Shown here piece by piece: positions 22,646 to 29,969 of a stretch of DNA of 33,901 bases (the first letter of the stretch is position 1; every line of letters begins with the position of its first letter). Made by a program: the position numbers and the translations under genes. The notes beneath the pieces are model-generated. The model was not told where the DNA came from, searched no databases, and saw nothing but the letters and a program-made list of their open reading frames with translations. The stretch lies in contig CADBXV010000007.1 of the NCBI GenBank assembly GCA_902798645.1, positions 37,995 to 71,895 of the forward strand, in the 5' to 3' direction. The DNA is from an uncultured bacterium (lineage in GTDB: Bacteria; Cyanobacteriota; Vampirovibrionia; Gastranaerophilales; Gastranaerophilaceae).

Positions 22646-23008
22646 ACTTATACCTCTGCTAATATAATTATAACAATTTTTTTTTCAATTTCATCCTGCT
22701 AACGAACGAATTTTATTAGAGGGTGTTAACACTATCTGTTATTGTGAGAGTTAGAGCCTGCGTGACAATTTGTTTTAAATGGATTCTTCGGCTTATCTTG
22801 GTTGTTACCTCAGAATGATGTATTTTCTTAAGTCTTGTGTTTACGTCATTCTGAGCCATTTATCCATTTAAGGCGAAGAATCTCTAACAAACAATCCAAA
22901 GAATTATCATGCAAACTCGTTAGAGTATAGTTAATTTTTAGAGATTCATTGGGCATAGCCTTCTCAAAGACTGTGTTTTATTCTTTTATTGTGAACACCC
23001 TTTAATAA
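22646..23008. other. Intergenic region with a long imperfect palindrome
   Basis: 363 bp without a gene. The outer arms GATTCTTCG (22782-22790) and CGAAGAATC (22874-22882) enclose the inner arms CTCAGAATGA (22809-22818) and TCATTCTGAG (22846-22855). Outside the palindrome I see no features beyond short T-runs. Confidence 0.6.
22782..22882. repeat. 101-bp imperfect palindrome (ERIC/MITE-like)
   Basis: Two nested pairs of inverted arms, 9 and 10 bp, separated by asymmetric spacers. Words such as GATTCTTCG and CTCAGAATGA recur in intergenic hairpin repeats of many bacteria. Whether it repeats elsewhere in this genome cannot be seen here. Confidence 0.6.
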
Positions 23009-23956
23009 TTACTTTATTAGGCAAGCAGAAAAATGATTCATTAATTTTTCTTTTAAAACAGGTGTATTTTTTATGCAGATTTCAGGGTTACAAAATTGAC
23101 AGCGTGGGTGAAATTTGCACCCTGTTATATTTTCTTGAATACTTGGCGGAGCGCCTTCTATTGTTTTGAGTTTTAGTATCGGATTATTTGTCGGTAGCGA
23201 ATTTAATAGTGCGTTCGAATAAGGGTGAATCGGGTTTTTAAAAAACTCTTTTGCGGAAGCTTCTTCAACAATATGTCCTGAATACATAATTGAGATGTTA
23301 TCCGCATAGTTGCTTACAAGAGCCAAGTCATGCGAAATTAGAAGAATTGTGGTGCCGAATTCTTCTTTTATTTCGTTAATCAAATCCATTATTTGTTTCT
23401 GAATTGTTACATCCAGTGCTGTTGTTGGTTCATCAGCAATTATAAGTTCCGCTTTTGTTGCCAAAGCCATAGAAATAATTATTCTTTGTTTCATTCCTCC
23501 GGAAAATTCATGCGGATAAAAATTTAATTTATTCTCAGCATCACTGATTTTTACTAAATCTAAAACCTCTTTTGCTTTTCTTTTTGCTTGATGATAAGAA
23601 ACGTGAGAATGCGCTCTGATTGATTCTATAAGCTGATTCCCGACTGTATATAGCGGATTTAGAGAAGTCATTGGATCCTGAGGAATAAGTGCGATATTAT
23701 TTCCTCTTATTTCTTGCATTTGTTTTTCTTTATAATAAAGCAAGTTTTCTCCCTTAAATATAATCTCTCCGCTTTTTATCGCTGCAGATTTAGGAATTAA
23801 ACGCATTACAGACATTGCTGTCATTGTTTTGCCACAGCCTGATTCTCCGACAACAGCTCTCATTTCTCCTTTTTTTAGCGTAAGGTTTATATCGAATAAA
23901 GCTTGATATTCACCAAAATATAAGTTTAAATTTTTTATATCTAAAATGGTTTCCAT
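23009..23956 (-). CDS. Oligopeptide/dipeptide ABC transporter ATP-binding protein (DppD/OppD type)
   Basis: ATPase of a peptide-type (or nickel-type) importer. The 315-aa protein has Walker A GESGCGKT (37-44), Q-loop PQDPMTSLNP, signature FSGGMKQR, Walker B LIIADEPTTALD and switch His in LLISHDLAL. The C-terminal oligo_HPY domain has cysteines CKFHPRCQFC that may hold an Fe-S cluster in this family. No permease, second ATPase or binding protein is adjacent, so it is an orphan in this window. The start lacks a Shine-Dalgarno and sits 6 nt after an AATAAT -10 box. Confidence 0.9.
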   Translation of the reverse strand: METILDIKNLNLYFGEYQALFDINLTLKKGEMRAVVGESGCGKTMTAMSVMRLIPKSAAIKSGEIIFKGENLLYYKEKQMQEIRGNNIALIPQDPMTSLNPLYTVGNQLIESIRAHSHVSYHQAKRKAKEVLDLVKISDAENKLNFYPHEFSGGMKQRIIISMALATKAELIIADEPTTALDVTIQKQIMDLINEIKEEFGTTILLISHDLALVSNYADNISIMYSGHIVEEASAKEFFKNPIHPYSNALLNSLPTNNPILKLKTIEGAPPSIQENITGCKFHPRCQFCNPEICIKNTPVLKEKLMNHFSACLIK

Positions 23957-23962
23957 AATACT

Positions 23963-23991
23963 ATTATTTTAGCTTTCGACCCTTAAGTCAA
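23963..23991 (-). promoter_or_regulatory. Promoter of the ABC ATPase gene, leaderless spacing
   Basis: On the minus strand TTGACT, 17 bp, AATAAT (each hexamer 5 of 6 to consensus), then six bases to the ATG at 23956. This predicts a transcript starting at the start codon. Confidence 0.55.
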
Positions 23992-24131
23992 TAGACCGTT
24001 AGGAGCAGTTATAAGGATTCGTTTTGTTACAAAACTTAATAATTTTATGTAAAAATAGCAATTTTTAATTTTTTCGTGACTTTATATATATACAGGATAT
24101 CAAATATAACTACAGCATAAAGGAGAAATAT

Positions 24132-24320
24132 ATGGCTAGAGTTTTAATTTCAATGCCCGAAGAATTTTTGGACAGAATTGACCAAGTTGCGGAAGGCGAA
24201 AATCGTACACGTTCCGAACTTATTAGAGAAGCTTTGAGAAGTTATATGTACAAAAGCAGAGTAAAAGCAAGTACAATGGCTACTAAAAATGCAGCAATTT
24301 TGGAAGCTCTGTTGGATTGA
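24132..24320 (+). CDS. Ribbon-helix-helix (CopG/Arc-type) regulator
   Basis: The 62-aa protein has the RHH fold: beta strand ARVLISMPEEFLDRIDQVA, turn GENRTRSELIREALRSYMY and a helical tail ending LEALLD. Such proteins are DNA-binding autorepressors, often the antitoxin of a toxin-antitoxin pair or a metal-responsive regulator. No toxin gene follows; instead there is a structured, terminator-ended 3' region. AAAGGAG lies 7 nt upstream of the ATG. Confidence 0.85.
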   Translation: MARVLISMPEEFLDRIDQVAEGENRTRSELIREALRSYMYKSRVKASTMATKNAAILEALLD

Positions 24321-24456
24321 TTTAAAAACAATTCATTCAGGCGGGACTTTAGAAGTCGGGAAAAGGAGATGAATGAGTATAATGCTCATTTATCGGATAA
24401 AAACGGCAGACCTTTAGAGTGTCTGTTGTGATTAAAAAGGAAAATCGGGAAAATTT
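24321..24456 (+). ncRNA. Structured RNA-like 3' region with a possible small ORF
   Basis: Between the RHH stop and the terminator are four potential stems: TCATTCA/TGAATGA, GACTT/AAGTC, AATGAG/CTCATT and CAGAC/GTCTG. AAAGGAG (24362-24368) lies 4 nt before an ATG at 24373 that opens a 14-codon frame; another ATG at 24369 opens a 20-codon frame. No known riboswitch or ncRNA family is recognised. It could be a 3'-UTR-derived RNA or leader peptide. Confidence 0.3.
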
Positions 24457-24482
24457 AAAACCATCCTTTCTTGGGTGGTTTT
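24457..24482 (+). terminator. Intrinsic terminator of the RHH transcript
   Basis: AAAACCATCC pairs with GGGTGGTTTT (one G-U pair) around a TTTCTT loop, followed by T-rich GTTTTGTTTT. The convergent ilvB gene ends 10 bp further on. Confidence 0.8.
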
Positions 24483-24491
24483 TGTTTTGTT

Positions 24492-26108
24492 TTATACTTC
24501 TTCAAAAGCGTCAATCATAATGTCAACAATTGCGGTACCGTTATGTTCGATTGCTTTATTGATTGCAGGGATAAGCTCATTTTCATTTGTTACCCGAATT
24601 GCAAAAAGGTCATAAGATTCCGCTATTTTTACAAAATCAGGATTTGTCATTTCTACCTGATAACAATTATTGTAAATTTTTTCTTGCATCTGTCTTACCA
24701 TACCAAGGTATCCGTTGTTCATAATTATTATTTTGATTGGTATGTTATGTTCTCTGCAAGTTGCAAGCTCTTGTAAATTCATTTGAAAAGAGCCATCTCC
24801 GGTAATATTAAGAACAAGATTATCCGGATTTGCAATATGCGCACCGATTGAAGCCGGCAGGCCAAATCCCATTGTGCCTAATCCGCCGGATGTAATAAAT
24901 TTTCTCGGTTGGTTAAAGTTGTAAAACTGAGCTGTTAACATTTGATGTTGTCCGACATCTGTTACTACAATAGGTTCATATTTTCTTGTGTATTCGGATA
25001 AAGTTGCAAGAACGTATGACGAATGAAGGCAGTTAGCACTTTTGTCTTCAAATACAAATTCTTCCTTAATTGCTTTAATCTGTTTTAACCAATCAGGATA
25101 TAAGATTTCAGGAACACAAGCTGTCATTAAGTATTGAGATACAAAGTCTTTTACATCAGCTTTTATTTGAAGTTCAAAATCATCTGATATCAAATTTAGG
25201 TTTACGCTTACGATTTTGGTATTTTCTCCAAAGTTAGATTTTTTGCATGTGGAACGGTCAGAAAAAGCAGCACCAAAAGCAATTAATAAATCACAGTTAT
25301 TTAAAGCAATATTAGCTGTATGTGTTCCGTTAATACCAATCATTCCCAAATATAAATCATTTTCAGAGGGGAAAATACCAATGCCCATAAGGGTTGACAC
25401 AAGAGGCAGATGATATTTATTAACTAATTCCGTAACTTCCTTTGAAGCGTTTGTTGCACCGCCTCCAACTAATACAAGCGGCTTTTTTGCTTCAGACAAT
25501 AATTTATCAAGCTTATTTATTGCCAATGAATAATTTTTTGTCTTTATATCATTTTCTATAATATTTGTACCTTTGCTTTTGTACGCAGATTCAAGAATAT
25601 TTCTTGGAAGAGCAATTATTACCGGACCTTTAATTCCCGTATTAGCAATATTAAAAGCTTCTTCAAGAATTTGAACGATATCATCATTTTCTGATAATGA
25701 GTAAACTTTTTTTGCGCAAGACTTTGTCAGAGAAGCTATATCAACATTTTGAAATATTTTACCGGATTTATTTGCAGAAGAAACGTCGCCTGCAAGAACG
25801 ACTAACGGTGTTGAATCGGTATAAGCATTTACAATTCCTGTTATTGTATTTGTAAAACCCGGACCGGAAGTTACCAGCACAACGCCTACTTTTCCTCCCG
25901 AACGGGCATAACCTTCTGCTGCGTGTATAGCAGCTTGTTCATGTCTTGCTAAATAGTGTGTTATTTTATTTGTGTTAGATAATTCATTATAAATACTCAG
26001 CACAGATGCTCCGGGGTATCCAAAAATACTGTCAACCCCAAGCTTAATAAGTGTTTCAACAAGCATACTCGCTGTAGTTTTTGTACTGTTTTTTATTTGA
26101 GTATTCAT
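24492..26108 (-). CDS. ilvB: Acetolactate synthase large subunit
   Basis: ThDP enzyme that joins two pyruvates (or pyruvate with 2-oxobutyrate) for branched-chain amino acids. The 538-aa protein has FGYPGASVLSIY, the catalytic Glu in ARHEQAAIHAAEGYAR (E57), SGPGFTNTITGI, the ThDP/Mg motif GDGSFQMNLQEL...NNGYLGMVRQMQ and C-terminal AIVDIMID. Length fits the IlvB family. The regulatory subunit ilvN is not adjacent. The ATG at 26108 is preferred over a TTG at 26129; there is no Shine-Dalgarno, and TATAAT (26118-26123) lies 9 nt upstream. Confidence 0.9.
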   Translation of the reverse strand: MNTQIKNSTKTTASMLVETLIKLGVDSIFGYPGASVLSIYNELSNTNKITHYLARHEQAAIHAAEGYARSGGKVGVVLVTSGPGFTNTITGIVNAYTDSTPLVVLAGDVSSANKSGKIFQNVDIASLTKSCAKKVYSLSENDDIVQILEEAFNIANTGIKGPVIIALPRNILESAYKSKGTNIIENDIKTKNYSLAINKLDKLLSEAKKPLVLVGGGATNASKEVTELVNKYHLPLVSTLMGIGIFPSENDLYLGMIGINGTHTANIALNNCDLLIAFGAAFSDRSTCKKSNFGENTKIVSVNLNLISDDFELQIKADVKDFVSQYLMTACVPEILYPDWLKQIKAIKEEFVFEDKSANCLHSSYVLATLSEYTRKYEPIVVTDVGQHQMLTAQFYNFNQPRKFITSGGLGTMGFGLPASIGAHIANPDNLVLNITGDGSFQMNLQELATCREHNIPIKIIIMNNGYLGMVRQMQEKIYNNCYQVEMTNPDFVKIAESYDLFAIRVTNENELIPAINKAIEHNGTAIVDIMIDAFEEV

Positions 26109-26262
26109 CGCAAAGAAATTATATATCAATGGTGTTAAATATAAAAGGGGATGTAAAGAACAGTCAATTTGAATATTTTACGGCATTTATTATAAAAACA
26201 TATTAAAAATCATAGATAGAGCAAGTCTGTAGTTCAATGTCAGTAATACTCAAACAGATTTT

Positions 26263-27375
26263 TTACAAAGATCTGATAAGATCGCCAATTTGTTTTGTTG
26301 CATCCGGTTTTGCAAGGTATGTTGAATTTTGTTTAAGGTAATTCATTTTTATGGGTGAGTTAATCAAATCAACAATAGTTTTTCTTAGCAAATTAGGCTC
26401 CAAATCGGCATCTTCTATATAGATGCAAGCACCGTTTTCAAGCAGAGATTTTGCATTAATTCTCTGATGATTTGCTGCTGCATGTGGGTATGGTACAAGT
26501 ATGGGTGCAGTATTAGATGCACAAATTTCTGAGATGCTCAGAGAACCGGCACGTGAAATTACTATGTCAGATGCTTTTAATACAGCTGTCATATTATCAA
26601 AATATGGTTTTACAATAAGATTGTTGTCCTGTTCCCAAGTCGGATAAATCTGTTTTAAATATTCGATGACTTCTTCATAATTTTTTCTTCCCGTTTGGAA
26701 TATAACCTGAAGATTAAGTTCCTGCGAAAGTTCTTTTAAAAGTTCAACAGTTGTATTATTTATAGATTTTGCGCCTTGAGAGCCTCCCATTATTGCAAGC
26801 GTGAGTTTAGAACTGTTAAGAGAGAATTCCGCAACGGCTTTTTCTTTTGACATTGTCTTAAATTCTTCTCTGATTGGGTTTCCGGTGACAATAGCATGTT
26901 TATTAGGAATGAATTTCTTAGCTTTTTCAAATGCTAAAGAAACATATTTTGCCCTTCTTGAAAGTTTTCTTGTTACAAGCCCCGGCATGGCATCGCAGTC
27001 ATGCATCATATATGGTGTTTTGGTTATTATACAAGCAAAAACCATAGGTGCGGATACGTATCCTCCTGTAGCAAAAACGGCATTTGGTTTGTATTTTTGA
27101 ATGTATCTTATTGAATACAAAATGGCTTTGGTGAGTTTAACTCCCCACCAGAAAAACTTGGGATTTAATCCTCTGGGCATGCTCTTTACACTAACGTGCA
27201 GAAATTTATATCCTTTTTTTGAGGCTAGTTCATATTCCATATTGCGTTTATTACCAACATAATAAACTTTTGCTCCGTTTTTTGTTAGTTCGTCTGCAAC
27301 AGCAAGTGCAGGGTAAATATGACCTCCGGTGCCGCCTCCGGTTACGAAGTATTTGTTATTGTAAACTTCTGACAT
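26263..27375 (-). CDS. murG: UDP-GlcNAc:lipid I GlcNAc-transferase MurG
   Basis: Converts lipid I to lipid II on the cytoplasmic face of the membrane. The 370-aa GT-B protein has GGGTGGHIYPALAVA at the N-terminus, the second glycine loop in ATGGYVSAP, VTGNPIREEF, AIMGGSQGAKSINNT and the donor-site SRAGSLSISEIC with PYPHAAANHQRINA. The ATG at 27375 is chosen because the family begins near the KYFVTGGG strand; a TTG at 27381 is possible. It overlaps the end of ftsW by 20 bp. Confidence 0.95.
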   Translation of the reverse strand: MSEVYNNKYFVTGGGTGGHIYPALAVADELTKNGAKVYYVGNKRNMEYELASKKGYKFLHVSVKSMPRGLNPKFFWWGVKLTKAILYSIRYIQKYKPNAVFATGGYVSAPMVFACIITKTPYMMHDCDAMPGLVTRKLSRRAKYVSLAFEKAKKFIPNKHAIVTGNPIREEFKTMSKEKAVAEFSLNSSKLTLAIMGGSQGAKSINNTTVELLKELSQELNLQVIFQTGRKNYEEVIEYLKQIYPTWEQDNNLIVKPYFDNMTAVLKASDIVISRAGSLSISEICASNTAPILVPYPHAAANHQRINAKSLLENGACIYIEDADLEPNLLRKTIVDLINSPIKMNYLKQNSTYLAKPDATKQIGDLIRSL

Positions 27376-28498
27376 TACCAAATCTTCCTCTTGTTACATT
27401 GTCTTTTGAAATATTTAAAATTATACCAACCATCCATAATGATACCATAACGGAAGAACCGCCATAGCTTATAAATGGCATAGGAATACCGGTTGCCGGA
27501 ACAAATGAACTCGCAACAAACATATTTGTAAAACCTTGGAAGCACAGCGAAAAAGTTAATCCAAGTGCAAGTAATTTCCCGTACATATCCTGACATTTTG
27601 AAGCTATGTGAAAACCTCTTTGAAGTATTGTCCAGAAAAGACATACGATCAAAAGGCATCCGATAAAACCGTGTTCCTCGCCTATAACCGCATAAATAAA
27701 ATCTGTATGAGCTTCAGGAAGCCAAGCTAATTTTTGTTTAGAGCTTCCATATCCTACACCGTACAAGCCTCCGGATGCAAACGCAACAAGTGATTGAATA
27801 ATATTATATCCTGCTCCGAGCGGATCTGATTCCGGATGAAACCACGTTGCAATTCTTGAGGACTGATATCCTTTTAAACCCTTTATCAACAAAAGCGGAA
27901 TTGCAAGAGAAGCATAACTAAAAATTAATTTCCATGAACCTCCGGCACAAATGTATATAGCAACTGCAGTTGCCATTAAAAGAATTACCATACTTAGGTT
28001 TGGCTGGATAAATATTAATCCTATCATTATTAAAATCGGTACAAAAGCACGAGAGATTTTCCTTTCATCTAAAAGTCTTGTGTCTTTTGTGAAAACTGCG
28101 GACAAGAGTAAAACAATAGCAGGTTTTGCAAATTCTGACGGCTGGAAGCTTATCGGTCCTATGTATATCCATCTTTGTGCGCCGTTTACAGTAACACCGG
28201 CTATTTTAACAAGAACCAGCATTATTATTACAAATAAAGCGACCGGCATGGTGTAGTTAAGAAGTTTTTTGTAATGAAAGTTAGATAAAAATTTTAACCC
28301 TGCAAATCCGACAATAACACCAATAATTTGTTGTATTAAAAATCTTGCGGGATTTACACCCATCTCAACGCATTTTGGAGCGCTTGCTGAAAAGATTGCC
28401 ATTAATCCGATAACGACAAGAAAAACTACTGCTATCAACAATGGCTTGTCTGATTGCATATTTTGAGGGCTTAAATTTTCATTATTTGGATAGGACAT
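27356..28498 (-). CDS. ftsW: Lipid II polymerase FtsW
   Basis: SEDS-family peptidoglycan glycosyltransferase of the divisome. The 380-aa protein has about ten transmembrane segments with the family motifs FSASAP, NGAQRWIYIGPISFQPSEFAKP (shortened: GAQRWI...QPSEFAK), GYQ, HTDFIYAVIGEEHGF (catalytic-loop region) and MPFISYGGSSVM. The ATG at 28498 overlaps murD by 17 bp; an upstream alternative would overlap more. A neighbour partner PBP (ftsI) is not in the window. It is in the order murD-ftsW-murG typical of division clusters. Confidence 0.95.
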   Translation of the reverse strand: MSYPNNENLSPQNMQSDKPLLIAVVFLVVIGLMAIFSASAPKCVEMGVNPARFLIQQIIGVIVGFAGLKFLSNFHYKKLLNYTMPVALFVIIMLVLVKIAGVTVNGAQRWIYIGPISFQPSEFAKPAIVLLLSAVFTKDTRLLDERKISRAFVPILIMIGLIFIQPNLSMVILLMATAVAIYICAGGSWKLIFSYASLAIPLLLIKGLKGYQSSRIATWFHPESDPLGAGYNIIQSLVAFASGGLYGVGYGSSKQKLAWLPEAHTDFIYAVIGEEHGFIGCLLIVCLFWTILQRGFHIASKCQDMYGKLLALGLTFSLCFQGFTNMFVASSFVPATGIPMPFISYGGSSVMVSLWMVGIILNISKDNVTRGRFGNVRSLQ

Positions 28499-29789
28499 AA
28501 TCTTTGAAAACTTCTCCTCTGTGTTCGTAACTCTTGAACATGTCAAAACTTGCGCAAGCAGGTGAAAGCAGAACTACATCCGGATTTAAGCTAATTGCTT
28601 TATCAATGGCATCTTCCATGCTGCTTTCTTTTATTATATTACTAAAACCGTTTTTTATCAGATTTTCTTCAAATCGTTGAGTTGCTTCACCGATTAAAAG
28701 AACTGTGTGGATGTGTTTATTTATTGAATTGCACATTTCCGTAAGATCTGTATTTTTATCTCGTCCGCCTAAAATAAGTGCAACATCAACATTATTAAAA
28801 GAATCAATAGCTACAATAGAAGCCTCAGGATTTGTGGCTTTTGAATCGTTGTAGAATGTTATTCCGTCCATTTCTCTAACTTTTTCCAGTCTGTGTTCTG
28901 GAGCTTTGAATGACATAATTCTGTCTCTTATATCTTTATTTTTCATTCCGACAAGTTTGGCAATAATGATTCCGCACATTATGTTTTGATAATTATGATG
29001 TCCGATTAGAGGACAATCTGATAGGGTAATAATTTCCTCATCTTTATAAAAAATGGCATTATTTTTTATATAACAGTCTTTGTTATCATCAAACATAACA
29101 ACATTTTTGCATTCTTTTGCAAAATCGGCTAATCTTTTATCCTGTGCATTTAGTACTGCATATTCCGGAGCTTGTGTACCTAAAAATAATTTTGCTTTTG
29201 CTTTGAAATAATTTTCTAATCCGTTATGCCAATCAATATGATCAGGTGTAAAATTTGTCCAACAAGCTATTTTAGCTTTAAAGTTCTCTGTCATTTCAGC
29301 TTGAAATGAACTTACTTCGCAAATAAGAAAATCATGTTTTTCGTCTATCAGTGATGTTGGAGGTACACCTATATTTCCGCAAACAGGAGCAGAAAAGTTT
29401 TTACTTAAAATATGTGAAACAAGTGCTGTTGTAGTAGTTTTGCCGTTAGTTCCGGTTATTACTATAAAAGGAATATCGGTATTTTGGTATGCGTATTCTA
29501 TTTCTGAAATTATAGGAATATTTCTATCCCTAAGTTTCTGAAATATTTCCGATTTAGGCGGAATCCCCGGGCTTGTAATGGCATAGCTTGCTCCTTCAAT
29601 AAAATTATCAGTATGTCCGCCGGTTTCTATTTTAATACCTTTGCTTTTAAGTTCTTCTAACTTAACTATATATTCTTCTTTCGGTTCTTTGCTTTCTGTA
29701 ATAAATACGTCGCATCCTCTTTTGACAGCTCCTTCAGCTGCAGCAATACCGCTTTTTGATAAACCTAATATTAAAACTTTTTCTTTCAT
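28482..29789 (-). CDS. murD: UDP-N-acetylmuramoylalanine-D-glutamate ligase
   Basis: Adds D-Glu to UDP-MurNAc-L-Ala in the cytoplasm. The 435-aa protein has an N-terminal Rossmann domain (VLILGLSKSGIAAAEG), the ATP-binding loop VITGTNGKTTTTAL, NFTPDHIDWH, NDSKATNPEA and the C-terminal ALILGGRDKNTDL, LLSPACASFDMFKSYEHRG. GGGGAG lies 6-7 nt before the ATG at 29789; the TTG at 29804 is rejected. It is first in the murD-ftsW-murG operon. Confidence 0.96.
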   Translation of the reverse strand: MKEKVLILGLSKSGIAAAEGAVKRGCDVFITESKEPKEEYIVKLEELKSKGIKIETGGHTDNFIEGASYAITSPGIPPKSEIFQKLRDRNIPIISEIEYAYQNTDIPFIVITGTNGKTTTTALVSHILSKNFSAPVCGNIGVPPTSLIDEKHDFLICEVSSFQAEMTENFKAKIACWTNFTPDHIDWHNGLENYFKAKAKLFLGTQAPEYAVLNAQDKRLADFAKECKNVVMFDDNKDCYIKNNAIFYKDEEIITLSDCPLIGHHNYQNIMCGIIIAKLVGMKNKDIRDRIMSFKAPEHRLEKVREMDGITFYNDSKATNPEASIVAIDSFNNVDVALILGGRDKNTDLTEMCNSINKHIHTVLLIGEATQRFEENLIKNGFSNIIKESSMEDAIDKAISLNPDVVLLSPACASFDMFKSYEHRGEVFKDYVLSK

Positions 29790-29916
29790 CTTTTTGCTCC
29801 CCAATGATTTAATTTTATTCCAAACAAAACAAGAAACAAAATATATAATTTAAAAATTGTTTTGAGATTTATTTTTTCCTAACAAGGCTATGGAAAATGA
29901 AAAAATAATGTATTAT

Positions 29917-29922
29917 TATAAT
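29917..29922 (+). promoter_or_regulatory. Possible -10 box of the M16 peptidase gene
   Basis: TATAAT lies 47 nt upstream of the ATG at 29970, giving a leader with the ribosome-binding site GAGAGGA. No clear -35 is seen 16-18 bp upstream. Confidence 0.4.
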
Positions 29923-29969
29923 TTTAGAGGATATGTAAATAAGAAAATTTGTAAGAGAGGAATAATTTA

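Noticed and set aside
24471..24776. 101-codon plus-strand frame over the end of ilvB
   Set aside because: It is antisense to a clear coding gene, starts inside a terminator and is Cys/Phe/Tyr-rich without a family.
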